DNA of 64,000 nt from Streptomyces sclerotialus. GTDB lineage: Bacteria; Actinomycetota; Actinomycetes; Streptomycetales; Streptomycetaceae. Below the pieces are notes generated by a model. That model saw nothing but the letters and a program-made list of their open reading frames with translations, had not been told where the DNA came from and made no database searches. Numbering within the stretch: position 1 is the stretch's first letter; each line of letters opens with the position of its first letter. Below, piece after piece: positions 26,494-35,534 of the stretch. The position numbers and the translations under genes are program-made. The stretch lies in contig JODX01000009.1 in the NCBI GenBank assembly GCA_000719105.1, forward strand, positions 62,001 through 126,000. The letters run 5' to 3'.

Positions 26494-26922
26494 TCAGCCC
26501 CAGTCGCGGCCCGAGCGGCCCCGCTTCGTCTCGGAGCGCTGCTTCTTCTGCCGGAGCCGGCGCTCGTTGATGCCCCGGGGTATACGGGTCGGCCTGCGCG
26601 GCCTGGGCGGGGGCGCCGTCGCCTCGGCGAGCAGTGCGGCGAGCCGGAGCGCCGCCGCCTCGCGGTTGCGCCACTGGGACCGGTGCTCGGAGGCGCGCAC
26701 GCTCACCACCCCGTCGACGAGGCGGGGCGCCAGGCGCTCCAGGGCGCGCGCCTTCCACACCTCGGGCAGGGCCTCGGTCCCGGCGAGATCGAACCGCAGC
26801 TCCACCTGCGAGTCGGTCGTGTTGACGTGCTGGCCGCCGGGCCCGGAGGACCGCGAAAAACGCCACATGAGCTCGGCCTCGGGGAGCGAGACGGAGCCGC
26901 GGACGACATAGGGACCGGACAT
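26494..26922 (-). CDS. arfB: Alternative ribosome-rescue peptidyl-tRNA hydrolase ArfB
   Basis: The 142-aa protein carries the release-factor catalytic motif in 'RFSRSSGPGGQHVNTTDSQV' (GGQ) and a basic C-terminal tail ('RRLRQKKQRSETKRGR') that in ArfB/YaeJ enters the mRNA channel. It rescues ribosomes stalled on non-stop mRNAs. It lacks the stop-codon-recognition domains of RF1/RF2, as expected. The start is ATG 26922, with ATG 26931 three codons upstream as an alternative; neither has a clear ribosome binding site. It is convergent with the flavin reductase. Confidence 0.92.
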   Translation of the reverse strand: MSGPYVVRGSVSLPEAELMWRFSRSSGPGGQHVNTTDSQVELRFDLAGTEALPEVWKARALERLAPRLVDGVVSVRASEHRSQWRNREAAALRLAALLAEATAPPPRPRRPTRIPRGINERRLRQKKQRSETKRGRSGRDWG

Positions 26923-27117
26923 GCCGTCCATGGTCGCGCGCGTGACCGCTGTCCGTCACGCCCTTTTCCACAGGGCACGCGGGCCCCGCGGAAAAGGGTA
27001 AAGAAAGGTAAAGGGGCCCGGAACCTTTGGTACCCCGCGCCGCGTTCCTACAGGTAGCTGTAGCTTCGTGGCCGTACGAAGCCCATGGGCGCACAACTAA
27101 GGAAGGGACTCCCAATA

Positions 27118-27693
27118 ATGGCTGTAAGCCTGTCCAAGGGTGGCAACGTCTCGCTCACCAAGGAGGCTCCGGGCCTGACCGCCGTCACCGTGGGCCTCGG
27201 CTGGGACGTCCGCACCACCACCGGCACGGACTTCGACCTCGACGCCTCCGCGATCGCGGTCAACACGCAGGGGAAGGTCTACTCGGACTCCCACTTCGTC
27301 TTCTTCAACAACAAGCAGACCCCGGACCAGTCCATCGTCCACACCGGTGACAACCGCACCGGCGAGGGCGCGGGCGACGACGAGGCGATCAACGTCAACC
27401 TGGCGGCCCTCCCGGCCGACATCGACAAGATCGTCTTCCCGGTCTCCATCTACGACGCCGAGTCCCGCTCGCAGAACTTCGGCCAGGTCCGCAACGCCTA
27501 CATCCGCATCGTGAACCAGGCCGGCGGCGCCGAGATCGCCCGCTACGACCTGTCGGAGGACGCGGCCACCGAGACGGCCATGGTCTTCGGCGAGCTGTAC
27601 CGCAACGGCGCCGAGTGGAAGTTCCGCGCGGTCGGCCAGGGCTACGCCTCCGGCCTGGTGGGCATCGCCCAGGACTTCGGCGTCAACGTCTGA
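27118..27693 (+). CDS. terD: TerD-family tellurium-resistance/stress protein
   Basis: The 191-aa protein is a canonical TerD domain: '[20 protein letters not shown]', '[20 protein letters not shown]', '[15 protein letters not shown]' and '[20 protein letters not shown]'; the acidic clusters form calcium-binding sites. Streptomycetes carry many paralogues, often linked to stress and membrane-associated complexes. The ATG at 27118 follows AAGGAAGGGA at good spacing. It is monocistronic, with a strong terminator after it. Confidence 0.95.
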   Translation: MAVSLSKGGNVSLTKEAPGLTAVTVGLGWDVRTTTGTDFDLDASAIAVNTQGKVYSDSHFVFFNNKQTPDQSIVHTGDNRTGEGAGDDEAINVNLAALPADIDKIVFPVSIYDAESRSQNFGQVRNAYIRIVNQAGGAEIARYDLSEDAATETAMVFGELYRNGAEWKFRAVGQGYASGLVGIAQDFGVNV

Positions 27694-27715
27694 TCCGTAC
27701 GCCGCACACGCCGCT

Positions 27716-27746
27716 GGGCCCCCATCCGGTCACCGGGTGGGGGCCC
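27716..27746. terminator. Hairpin terminator after terD, overlapping the end of the TetR gene
   Basis: GGGCCCCCATCCGG faces CCGGGTGGGGGCCC with a 3-nt loop. A second perfect 12-bp stem (27747-27777, GTGCGGCACGAG arms) follows inside the C-terminal codons of the convergent TetR gene. Confidence 0.8.
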
Positions 27747-28341
27747 GTGCGGCACGAGGGTCGGGCTCGTGCCGCACGGGCGGTCGGGGAGCCCGCTCAC
27801 CGGTCCCGGTGATGCGGGTGACGGCCTGGAGGGTGAGCGCACGGTCGTGCGGCTCCCGCGCCAGGGCGCGGTGCAGGGTCAGGCCCTCGATGAGCGCGTC
27901 GAGCTGGCGGGCGGTGTCCGGGTCGAAGTGCTCCTCCAGGTGGACGCGGCTGCGGCGCATCCACTCGTGGGTGAGCTCCCGGTAGACGGGCCGGCGGGCG
28001 GCGAGGGTGTACAGCTCCTGAGTGAGGACCAGGTCGCGCTGGGAGTCCTCGGACAGGGTGTGGACCAGGTCGGCCACGGCGGTGACGGCCGCCTCCCGGT
28101 CGGCCGCGCCCGCGAGGTGCGCGCCGAAGACCCCGACGATGTGGTCGGTGAAACGCCGGAAGGCCTCGTGCAGCAACTGGTCGATGCCCGCGAAGTGGTA
28201 CGTCATCGACCCGAGCGGAACACCGGCGCGCTGGGCGATCTTCCGGTGGGAGACGCCCGCGACACCCTCCTCGGCGATCAGGTCGAGCGTGGCGGTGATG
28301 ATGCGTTCGCGGCGCTGGGGGTCGGTGTGTCCGGTGGCCAT
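27730..28341 (-). CDS. TetR-family transcriptional regulator
   Basis: The 203-aa protein has an N-terminal TetR helix-turn-helix (about 10-57, 'RERIITATLDLIAEEGVAGV' then 'SHRKIAQRAGVPLGSMTYHF') and a C-terminal ligand domain with 'LTHEWMRRSRVHLEEHFDPD' of the TetR_C group. It lies 10 bp downstream of the sugar acetyltransferase gene in one operon, and a pair of 14-bp repeats just upstream of that operon is its likely operator. Confidence 0.9.
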   Translation of the reverse strand: MATGHTDPQRRERIITATLDLIAEEGVAGVSHRKIAQRAGVPLGSMTYHFAGIDQLLHEAFRRFTDHIVGVFGAHLAGAADREAAVTAVADLVHTLSEDSQRDLVLTQELYTLAARRPVYRELTHEWMRRSRVHLEEHFDPDTARQLDALIEGLTLHRALAREPHDRALTLQAVTRITGTGERAPRPPVRHEPDPRAARAPTR

Positions 28342-28351
28342 GGCGACGGGC

Positions 28352-28996
28352 TCACAGGCTCCGTACCGGCCGGGCGGGGTTGCCGACGGCGACGACGTTC
28401 GCGGGCACGTCCTTGGTGACGACCGCGCCGGCCCCGATGACGGAGTTGTCCCCGATGGTCACGCCGGGCAGCACGATCACGCCGCCGCCGAGCCAGACGT
28501 TGTCACCGATGACGATCGGCTTCGCGGCCTCCAGCTTGTCCCGCCGGGGCTCCGGCTCCAGCGGGTGGGTGGGGGTGAGCAGCTGGACGTTCGGCCCGAT
28601 CTGGCAGTCCTCGCCGATGACGATCGCGGCGACGTCCAGCGCCGTCAGGTTGTAGTTGACGAAGGTGCGCGCCCCGACGGTGATGTTGCTGCCGTAGTCG
28701 ACGTACAGCGGCGGCCGCACATGGGCCTCCTCGCCGACGGAGCCCAGCAGCTCCGCGAGCACCGGCTGCGCGGCACCGACGTCCTCGGCGTAGGCGGCCT
28801 GGTAGCGGGCCGCCAGGCGTACGGCCCGCTGCTGGCGGCGGGCGATCTCGGGATCGTCGGCGATGTAGAGGTCCCCGGCCAGCATGCGCTCGAGGTTCGT
28901 GCGCGGGTCGTGCGCGAAGTAGTCCCTGGACTCCTCGTGTCCCTTTGCCTCGTCGCTGCGTTCCTCGTGCCCGTGTTCCTTGTGCTCCGTCGTCAT
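28352..28996 (-). CDS. Maltose/galactoside O-acetyltransferase-like (left-handed beta-helix)
   Basis: The 214-aa protein resembles the Maa/LacA family: an N-terminal region 'NLERMLAGDLYIADDPEIAR' and 'PPLYVDYGSNITVGARTFVN', then hexapeptide-repeat turns 'VIGDNVWLGGGVIVLPGVTI' and 'GDNSVIGAGAVVTKDVPANV', with the typical C-terminal 'VAVGNPARPVR'. It transfers acetyl from acetyl-CoA to sugar hydroxyls. The first 25 residues are a charged His/Glu-rich leader. It is the first gene of an operon with the TetR regulator. Confidence 0.9.
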   Translation of the reverse strand: MTTEHKEHGHEERSDEAKGHEESRDYFAHDPRTNLERMLAGDLYIADDPEIARRQQRAVRLAARYQAAYAEDVGAAQPVLAELLGSVGEEAHVRPPLYVDYGSNITVGARTFVNYNLTALDVAAIVIGEDCQIGPNVQLLTPTHPLEPEPRRDKLEAAKPIVIGDNVWLGGGVIVLPGVTIGDNSVIGAGAVVTKDVPANVVAVGNPARPVRSL

Positions 28997-29032
28997 GCGT
29001 ACGAGCGTACGCCCTGAAGCGTACGAACGTAC
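28997..29032. promoter_or_regulatory. Duplicated 14-bp operator candidate for the TetR/acetyltransferase operon
   Basis: GCGTACGAGCGTAC (28997-29010) and GCGTACGAACGTAC (29019-29032) are 22 bp apart, two helical turns, and the first abuts the start codon. Each contains CGTACG and is nearly self-complementary. The spacing suggests paired binding of the operon's own TetR protein; this is inferred. Confidence 0.55.
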
Positions 29033-29063
29033 ACTCCCGGCGGTCCGGCCGGCCCGGCCGACG

Positions 29064-30482
29064 TCAGCGCCGCTCCGGCTTCCCGTCCCCGTACAGCCAG
29101 TCCTCCCAGACGACGTCGAAGTCCTTCCCCGGGGCCGCCTTCTCGACGTACGCCGTGAAATCGGCGGTGTCCGCGTTGCCGTGGCGGTGCTCGGCGGCCC
29201 AGCCGCGCAGAAGATCGCGGAAGCCGTCGTCGCCCACGGCCTGGCGGATCTTGTGGAGCACCATCGCGCCGCGCTGGTAGACCGGGCCGGCGGAGATGTG
29301 CGCGGCGTCCGGCGGCTGCGCGGGCGGGAACTCCCAGAGGGCCTCGCCGCCGATGCCGCCCGGCAGTACGGCACCGTCGTACAGCGCGTCGAAGATCTCC
29401 TGGGCGGTGTCCCCGCCGTGCTCCTCCTGCCACAGCCACTCGGCGTAGGTCGCGAAGCCCTCGTTGAGCCACATGTCCCGCCAGGTCTTCGGCGTCACCG
29501 AGTTGCCGTACCACTGGTGGGCCAGCTCGTGGACGAGCAGCACGATGTCCGGGGCGCCGGGGAAGACGGGGCGGTTCTGGGTCTCCAGCGCATATCCGGC
29601 GTCCCCCGGACGCTCGACGACCGCCCCGGCGGTGGAGAACGGGTACGCCCCGAAGACGTCCTCCGCCCAGTCGAGGACCTCGGGGATCCGGTCGAGGACC
29701 TCTCCGCTCTCCTTCGCCTGGGAGGGGTCGACGGCGACGTACACCGGCAGCCCGTCGTCCGTGGTCGTCGCCCGCGTCCCGAACTCACCGATCGCCACCG
29801 TCGCCAGATAGCTCGCCATCGGCTCGGCCGTGTGCCAGGTGAAGGTCGTACGGCCCCGCTCGGTCGACTCGTCCGTCAGCCGGCCGTTGGAGACCGCGTG
29901 CAGCCCCTCGGGGACGGTGACCGAGACGTCGTACGCGGCCTTGTCGGAGGGGTGGTGGTTGCCGGGGTACCAGGCCATCGAGCCGACGGGTTCGCCGAGG
30001 GCCAGCGCGCCGTCCGCCGTGGGCAGCCAGCCCTCCCGTGAACCGTCCGCATCGGTGATCGTCTGCGGCCGCCCGGAGTAACGGACGGCCGTGACGAACT
30101 CCGTCCCCTCGTCGAGCCCCTCGGGCGGGCGCACGGTCAGCTCCTGGCCGGCACGGTTCCAGGGCGCCTCCCGGCCGCCGACGGTGACCCGCCCGACCTC
30201 CAGGCCCTTCAGGTCCAGGTGGAAGGCGCTGAGGTCCTGCGTCGCGCGGGCGGTGATGACCGCCGTGCCCGTGAGGCGGCGGCCGTCCGGGTCGTAGTCG
30301 AGGGTCAGGTCGTAGTGGGTGACGTCGTAGCCGCCGTTGCCCGCCTTCGGGAAGTACGGGTCGCGCAGACCCGTCGCTCCGGGGGTTCCCCGCACCCCGC
30401 CCTCCCCCGAGCAGGCGGCGAGGGGGAGGGCGAGCGCGAGAGCGGACAGGACCGTGCGGACAACCGGTGCGGATCGGGACAC
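29064..30482 (-). CDS. M1-family zinc metallopeptidase lipoprotein
   Basis: The 472-aa protein has a lipoprotein signal peptide ('VLSALALALPLAAC' lipobox), an N-terminal beta-domain ('YDVTHYDLTLDYDPDGRRLT'), and the M1 aminopeptidase catalytic site 'LVHELAHQWYGNSVT' with 'WLNEGFATYAEWLW' (HExxH plus downstream Glu). It lacks the ERAP-like C-terminal domain of full PepN and resembles secreted actinobacterial M1 peptidases of about 450-500 aa. It should act outside the membrane, trimming peptides. GTG 30482 is the likely start; an in-frame ATG ten codons upstream is less signal-like. Confidence 0.92.
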   Translation of the reverse strand: MSRSAPVVRTVLSALALALPLAACSGEGGVRGTPGATGLRDPYFPKAGNGGYDVTHYDLTLDYDPDGRRLTGTAVITARATQDLSAFHLDLKGLEVGRVTVGGREAPWNRAGQELTVRPPEGLDEGTEFVTAVRYSGRPQTITDADGSREGWLPTADGALALGEPVGSMAWYPGNHHPSDKAAYDVSVTVPEGLHAVSNGRLTDESTERGRTTFTWHTAEPMASYLATVAIGEFGTRATTTDDGLPVYVAVDPSQAKESGEVLDRIPEVLDWAEDVFGAYPFSTAGAVVERPGDAGYALETQNRPVFPGAPDIVLLVHELAHQWYGNSVTPKTWRDMWLNEGFATYAEWLWQEEHGGDTAQEIFDALYDGAVLPGGIGGEALWEFPPAQPPDAAHISAGPVYQRGAMVLHKIRQAVGDDGFRDLLRGWAAEHRHGNADTADFTAYVEKAAPGKDFDVVWEDWLYGDGKPERR

Positions 30483-30518
30483 GGCGAAGATCCTAAAAGG
30501 GCATGGCACCATCACTAG

Positions 30519-31016
30519 GTGCTCGACATCGGCTACGCCCTCTCCAACCGCTTCCCCGACCCCCCGCAGACCGACTACCGCCGCGCGGACGTGTACGCGC
30601 TGCGGCACGACCTGTTCTGCGGCGACGTCTACCTCGCGGACACCAAGGCGGACCGGGAACTGTCCACAGCCTGGGGATGGGTGCCGGTGCTCGACTTCGC
30701 GTGGGCGCTGTGCGACATCGCCGAGCAGCTCGACAAGGACCCCCGCGGCAGCCGGGCCGCCCGCCCGCAGCGGGCCGAGCTCGACTTCACCGAGTCCACC
30801 GACCGCCTGCTCTTCGAGCGGCGCTTCGGCTGGGTGGACATCGACGCCGACTGGCTGCCGACCGACGAGCCCCCGCTCACCTTCTCCCACACCGAGCTCC
30901 GCCGCGAGGCCCGCGACTTCCTCCACGATCTGCTCGCCGACCTCACGGACCTGCACGAGGGGCTGCGCGACAACCCGGCGATCTGGACGCTGGAGTCGCG
31001 GTTCCCGCGCGTGTGA
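30519..31016 (+). CDS. Conserved Streptomyces hypothetical protein
   Basis: The 165-aa soluble protein is not assigned. It begins 'MLDIGYALSNRFPDPPQ', has several Asp/Trp-rich segments ('RFGWVDIDADWLP') and ends in a helix 'ARDFLHDLLADLTDLHEGL'. It is divergent from the M1 peptidase with a 36-bp gap and convergent with the pentapeptide-repeat gene. No signal peptide or membrane segment is present. It may be an immunity-like or regulatory protein, but nothing in the sequence decides this. Confidence 0.7.
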   Translation: MLDIGYALSNRFPDPPQTDYRRADVYALRHDLFCGDVYLADTKADRELSTAWGWVPVLDFAWALCDIAEQLDKDPRGSRAARPQRAELDFTESTDRLLFERRFGWVDIDADWLPTDEPPLTFSHTELRREARDFLHDLLADLTDLHEGLRDNPAIWTLESRFPRV

Positions 31017-31040
31017 CCCCCGCTTCCGGCCCCTGGGGCG

Positions 31041-31715
31041 CTACTCCACCCGTATGCCCAGCTCCGCCGCCAGCACCGGCGCCAGATCCACCAGCTGCGC
31101 CGTACTGATCACCGCCCCCGACAGCCGGTCCACACCCCTCGCGATGTCCAGCTCGGACGCCGCTCTCAGGTCCACGTCCTTGAGAGCGGCCCCGGTGAAG
31201 TCGGCCCCCTTCAGCGCACACTCGACGAACTCCACGCGCTCCAGCCGGGCACCCCCGAAGTCCGGCTCGACCAGCACGCACTCCTCGAAGACGACGTCCC
31301 TGAGCCGGGCCCCGCGCAGATTCAGATAGTCGATCTTCCCGCCGCGCACCACCACCCGCTCCAGCACGGAGCCGTGGGCCCGCACCCCGCCCAGCCGCGC
31401 GTCCACCAGCTCCACGTCCCGCAGCATGGCCTCGGACAGATCGGTGCCCACGCCCCGTATCCCCGTGAGGACCGAGTCCAGTACCCGCGCGCGGTGCAGC
31501 CGCGTCTCGTCCAGCGCGCACCCCCTCAGCGCGCAGTCCAGGAATCGGGCGCCCCCGCCGTCCTGCCCGGCGAAGTCCCGCTCCGTGAACTCCACCCCGT
31601 CGTGGTCCCCGTCGGGCTCCAGCCCCGGCCCGTCGTACGGCACCAGCGGCGGCAGCCGCACCTCCGGCCGCCGGGCCCCCCGTACCCCCGTACCGCCTGC
31701 CGCTCTCCTCACCAT
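31041..31715 (-). CDS. Pentapeptide repeat protein
   Basis: The 224-aa protein contains stretches of A(D/N)LXX-type repeats in register every five residues: 'ARFLDCALRGCALDETRLHR', 'LSEAMLRDVELVDARLGGVR', 'LRGARLRDVVFEECVL' and 'ERVEFVECALKGADFTGAAL'. These fold as a right-handed quadrilateral beta-helix. Some homologues (Qnr, MfpA) mimic DNA and protect gyrase; this one is more degenerate and its target is unknown. ATG 31715 has AGGA 8 nt upstream. Confidence 0.88.
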   Translation of the reverse strand: MVRRAAGGTGVRGARRPEVRLPPLVPYDGPGLEPDGDHDGVEFTERDFAGQDGGGARFLDCALRGCALDETRLHRARVLDSVLTGIRGVGTDLSEAMLRDVELVDARLGGVRAHGSVLERVVVRGGKIDYLNLRGARLRDVVFEECVLVEPDFGGARLERVEFVECALKGADFTGAALKDVDLRAASELDIARGVDRLSGAVISTAQLVDLAPVLAAELGIRVE

Positions 31716-31856
31716 GCCCCCATCCTGCACCTCCCCACTGACAACGGGCCCGACCTGCGCAGACAGCACCCATGTCACATCCCGGTGCGGTGCTTCCGTC
31801 GTACGGACGGAAGACGGACGACAGGCGAGGACCAGAACCAGAAGGAGACCCCCGTC

Positions 31857-33026
31857 ATGCACCACCTCACCGTCATCGGCGGCGGCTTCGCCGGACTCAC
31901 CGCGGCCATCACCGCCGCCGAGGCCGGCGCCAGGGTCACCGTGTACGAGGCCCACCACACCCTCGGCGGCCGGGCGCGGACCGCCGAGGGCCCGTACCGC
32001 ACCAACGAGGGCCCGCACGCCCTGTACAACGGCGGCCCGCACTGGACCTGGCTCGCGCAGCGCGATCTGATCGGACCGCTCGCCCCCCTCCCGCTCCTGG
32101 AGGGCACCCGCCTCCGGCTGCACCACAAGGGCGCCCTCCGCCGCACCCCACCCCTTCCGATGCTGAGGCTGCTGCGCGGCCGGGCCGCCGACCAGGCCCC
32201 CCTCGACGTGGACTTCATGACGTGGGCCACCGCGCGCGCGGGCGAGGAGGCGGCCCGTGCCGCCGCCAGCTTCTCCGCCGTCGCCCTCTTCCACCACGAC
32301 CCGGGCTCCCTCTCCGCCGCGTTCGTGCAGGAGCGGTTCCGCCGGGCCGCCAAGCTGCCGCCCGAGGCCCGGTACCCGCGCGGCGGCTGGGCGGGCGTCA
32401 TCGACCGGATGGCGGCGCGGGCCTGGGACCTCGGCGTCCGTATGGAGACCCTCTCCCGCGTCGACACGGTCCCCGAAGGGCGGGGACCCGTCATCGTCGC
32501 CACCTCGCTCGACGCCGCACGGCGCCTTCTGAAGGACGACTCGCTGACCTGGCCCAGCGGCCGGACCGCACTGATCGACCTGGCCGTCCGCACCCGCCGC
32601 GGCGACGCCTTCGCCGTGTCCGACCTGGACGCCCCCGGCTGGATCGAACGCTTCACCGCCCAGGACCGCACCCTCGCCCCGGCCGGGGAGCAGCTGATCC
32701 AGGGCCAGATCCCGCTCGCCCCGGCCGAGTCCCGCGCCGACGGCATCGCGCGCGCGGAGCGCCTGCTCGACCTCGCGTTCACCGGCTGGCGGGAACGGGT
32801 CACCTGGCGGCGCGAGGCCACCGCCCACGGCCGTACCGGAGCGGTCGACCTGCCCGGCACCAGCTGGCGCGACCGCCCGGCCGTCGACCGTGGCGACGGG
32901 GTCTACCTCGCGGGCGACCGGGTCGCGGCACCCGGCGTGCTCGCGGAGGTGTCGTTCAACAGCGCCCTCGCGGCCGTGTCCCTGGCCCTCGGCCGCCACG
33001 AGGTGCTTGACCTCGAGCAGGCTTGA
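31857..33026 (+). CDS. FAD-dependent amine oxidase/phytoene desaturase-like oxidoreductase
   Basis: The 389-aa protein has the dinucleotide-binding N-terminus 'HHLTVIGGGFAGLTAAITAA', the GG doublet motif 'HTLGGRARTAEGPY', and a C-terminal FAD contact 'GVYLAGDRVAAPGVLAEVSF'. This matches NAD(P)-binding Rossmann/amine-oxidase-like proteins related to carotenoid desaturases. No carotenoid genes are nearby, so the substrate is open. GAAGGAGA lies upstream of ATG 31857. The quinone-oxidoreductase-like gene follows by 52 bp and may be co-transcribed. Confidence 0.85.
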   Translation: MHHLTVIGGGFAGLTAAITAAEAGARVTVYEAHHTLGGRARTAEGPYRTNEGPHALYNGGPHWTWLAQRDLIGPLAPLPLLEGTRLRLHHKGALRRTPPLPMLRLLRGRAADQAPLDVDFMTWATARAGEEAARAAASFSAVALFHHDPGSLSAAFVQERFRRAAKLPPEARYPRGGWAGVIDRMAARAWDLGVRMETLSRVDTVPEGRGPVIVATSLDAARRLLKDDSLTWPSGRTALIDLAVRTRRGDAFAVSDLDAPGWIERFTAQDRTLAPAGEQLIQGQIPLAPAESRADGIARAERLLDLAFTGWRERVTWRREATAHGRTGAVDLPGTSWRDRPAVDRGDGVYLAGDRVAAPGVLAEVSFNSALAAVSLALGRHEVLDLEQA

Positions 33027-33078
33027 GGATGAACGCTGGGCCCGTAACCCGGACCCGAGCGCACCAGGGAGCCCCGCC

Positions 33079-34053
33079 ATGCACGCCATCCGCCTGCACG
33101 CCTTCGGCCCGGCCGAGAACCTCATGTACGAGGAGACCGAGGACCCCGAGCCGGGTCCGGGCCAGGTCCGCATCGCCGTGGCAGCCGCCGGCGTACATCT
33201 CCTGGACACCGCGCTCAGAGAAGGCCAACAGGGCCCGGCCCCCGCACCGACCCCGCTGCCCACCGTCCCCGGCCGCGAAGTCGCCGGCGTCGTCACGTCC
33301 CTCGGCGAAGGCGTCGACGGCCACTGGCTCGGCAGGCGCGTCGTCGCTCACCTGGGCTTCGCGCCCGGAGGCTACGCCGAACTCGCGGTCACGGACGTCG
33401 GCCGCCTCCACGAGATACCCGCCGGCCTGGACTTCGCCGAGGCCGTCGCCATGATCGGAACCGGCCGTACGACGATGGGCATCCTGCAGTTCGCCGCACC
33501 GGGCACCGGCGACGTGATCGTCGTCCCCGCCGCGGCCGGCGGCATCGGCACCCTCCTCGTGCAGTACGCCAAGCACGCGGGCGCCATCGTCATCGGCCTC
33601 GCCGGCGGCCCGGAGAAGACGGCCCGGGCCCGCGCGAACGGCGCCGACCTCGCCGTCGACTACACGGCTCCCTCATGGAACGAGCGGGTCCGGGCGTACC
33701 GTGGCCGGGTGACGATCGTGTACGACGGCGTGGGCGGCGACGTGGCCCGCGAGTCCGTCGCCCTCCTCGCCCCCGGCGGCAGGCACCTCGTCTTCGGCTG
33801 GTCCGGCGAGGGCATCCGCGACGGCGGCCCGTACCTCGTCGAGGGCGTCAGCGAACAGGTCCTCGGCCCGGTCATGCTGGAGAAGGCGGGCGGCCCCGAC
33901 CCCGTGCGCACCCTCGAACTCCGTGCCCTCGCCGAAGCCGCCGCCGGCCGCCTCACCCCCGCAGTCCACCGCTTCCCCCTCCGCGAGGCAGCGGCCGCCC
34001 ACCGCGCCCTGGAGACACGCGGCACCGTGGGCAAGGTGGTACTGGAACCCTGA
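33079..34053 (+). CDS. Zinc-binding-type medium-chain dehydrogenase / quinone oxidoreductase
   Basis: This 324-aa MDR protein starts 'MHAIRLHAFGPAENLMYEET', has 'LPTVPGREVAGVVTSLGEGV' and the NADPH-binding 'VVPAAAGGIGTLLVQYAKHA'. It lacks the structural-zinc cysteines of alcohol dehydrogenases, as in QOR-type enzymes, which reduce quinones or enones with NADPH. It lies downstream of the FAD oxidoreductase on the same strand. Confidence 0.9.
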   Translation: MHAIRLHAFGPAENLMYEETEDPEPGPGQVRIAVAAAGVHLLDTALREGQQGPAPAPTPLPTVPGREVAGVVTSLGEGVDGHWLGRRVVAHLGFAPGGYAELAVTDVGRLHEIPAGLDFAEAVAMIGTGRTTMGILQFAAPGTGDVIVVPAAAGGIGTLLVQYAKHAGAIVIGLAGGPEKTARARANGADLAVDYTAPSWNERVRAYRGRVTIVYDGVGGDVARESVALLAPGGRHLVFGWSGEGIRDGGPYLVEGVSEQVLGPVMLEKAGGPDPVRTLELRALAEAAAGRLTPAVHRFPLREAAAAHRALETRGTVGKVVLEP

Positions 34054-34085
34054 CCTGGGGGCCTGACCCGGGAACCCGCCTGGAC

Positions 34086-34565
34086 TCAGCCCCGCGACCC
34101 GAGCTCCCGCAGGGCGTCGTCGGTCAGCCGGTACACCGTCCACTCGTCCTGCGGAAGCGCCCCCAGCGCCTTGTAGAACGCGATCGACGGCGCGTTCCAG
34201 TCGAGTACGGACCACTCCAGCCGCTCGTACCCGCGCTCCACACAGATCCGCGCCAGCTCGGTGAGCAGCGCCCTGCCGTGGCCGCCACCGCGGGCCGACG
34301 GGCGTACGTACAGGTCCTCCAGGTAGATGCCGTGCACGCCCCGCCAGGTGGAGAAGTTGAGGAACCACAGGGCGAAGCCGACCGGCTCCCCCGTCACCTC
34401 GTCCTCGGCGATGTGCGCGAAGGCGGCGGGCCGCTCCCCGAACAGCGCCTCCGCCAGCTGTTCCTCGGTGGCCTTCGCCTCGTCCAACGCCTTCTCGTAC
34501 TCGGCGAGTTCACGGACCATGGCGTGGATGACGGGAACGTCTGCGGGAGTCGCGATACGAATCAT
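34086..34565 (-). CDS. GNAT-family N-acetyltransferase (diamine acetyltransferase-like)
   Basis: The 159-aa protein is a single GNAT domain: 'MIRIATPADVPVIHAMVREL', 'FLNFSTWRGVHGIYLEDLYV', the acetyl-CoA loop 'RPSARGGGHGRALLTELA' and 'RLEWSVLDWNAPSIAFYKAL'. The 'GIYLEDLYVRP' and 'NAPSIAFYK' pattern resembles spermidine/spermine-type acetyltransferases. The substrate is probably a primary amine. Confidence 0.88.
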   Translation of the reverse strand: MIRIATPADVPVIHAMVRELAEYEKALDEAKATEEQLAEALFGERPAAFAHIAEDEVTGEPVGFALWFLNFSTWRGVHGIYLEDLYVRPSARGGGHGRALLTELARICVERGYERLEWSVLDWNAPSIAFYKALGALPQDEWTVYRLTDDALRELGSRG

Positions 34566-34611
34566 GGCTGCAGGCTAACCCGCCTCCCGCGCCCCACGGC
34601 CGGTCATCCGC

Positions 34612-35493
34612 CTACCTGCCCCTCAGCAGCCGCGCGATCTCCATGTCGTCCGGCTGGAGCGGACGCCCCTCCTCGACCTCCCAGACCGCGTTCTGCAGCA
34701 CCCGGCCCAGCGTCCAGGCCCGCGCCCGCTCCCGGTCCAGCCCCAGGACGTCCGTCATCGCATCGAAACGCCACAGCACCTCGTCCGCCTCGAAACGGTT
34801 GTCCAGCGCCGGCCACAGCTCGAAGCCCGGGTCTCCGGCCAGCGGCTTCGGATCGATGGCGACCCACGGCTCCCGCTCCGCGGCGAGCACGTTCCCGAAG
34901 TGCAGGTCCCAGTGGAGCAGCCGGTCGCCCGGCTCGTCCAGGACCTCCCGCACGGCCGCCGCGCAGTCCCCGACCAGGGCGCGTCCCCCCGGGTCCGCGA
35001 TCCGGCCGAGTACGGCAGGCGTACGGTCCAGCATGTCCGCGGCGATGTCCCCCAGCCGCCGCAGCCCCTCGGGCGCCGGCCCGGCGGTCAGGCGCGCCAG
35101 CAGCCGCGCGATGTGCAGCACCGCCTCCCGGGTGTCCGCCAGGTGCGAGAGCGTCCGCGTCTGGTCGAGCCGTTCGAGCAGCAGGGCACCGTCACCCTCG
35201 TCGTACCGCAGCAGACGTACGGCCCCGTCGCCGTCCCACGCCCGCAGCGCGACCGGCTCGCCCACGCTCTCCTCGTCGAGGAGCTGCAGCTTGAGCACGG
35301 CCGGGCTGCCGCCGGCGGCGACCACGGGCAGGACCAGGGCGCACATGCCGTACATGGAGGGACCGTCGAGGCGCAGGTCCCAGCGGTCGAGGAAGGCGGC
35401 GGCCAAATCGGGCAGGCGGGCTATGAAGGCGCGGCCGGCCTCTCCGTTGAACATGTGCTGCGTGGCGGCCAGCTCGTCGGGGACGTCGATCAC
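34612..35493 (-). CDS. Aminoglycoside/hydroxyurea-type antibiotic phosphotransferase homologue
   Basis: The 293-aa kinase-like protein has 'PAVLKLQLLDEESVGEPVAL' (ATP site Lys), the catalytic loop 'RLLHWDLHFGNVLAAER' (HxDxxxxN) and 'AIDPKPLAGDPGFELWPAL' (metal-binding Asp), the pattern of APH(6)/hydroxyurea phosphotransferases. It may phosphorylate an aminoglycoside-like metabolite, but resistance cannot be concluded. GTG 35493 is the start. Upstream lies a 21/22-bp tandem repeat, then tRNA-Thr. Confidence 0.87.
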   Translation of the reverse strand: MIDVPDELAATQHMFNGEAGRAFIARLPDLAAAFLDRWDLRLDGPSMYGMCALVLPVVAAGGSPAVLKLQLLDEESVGEPVALRAWDGDGAVRLLRYDEGDGALLLERLDQTRTLSHLADTREAVLHIARLLARLTAGPAPEGLRRLGDIAADMLDRTPAVLGRIADPGGRALVGDCAAAVREVLDEPGDRLLHWDLHFGNVLAAEREPWVAIDPKPLAGDPGFELWPALDNRFEADEVLWRFDAMTDVLGLDRERARAWTLGRVLQNAVWEVEEGRPLQPDDMEIARLLRGR

Positions 35494-35534
35494 GCCAACG
35501 ACCGTACGGGGCGCCGGGCGGTTGGGCACTCGAT

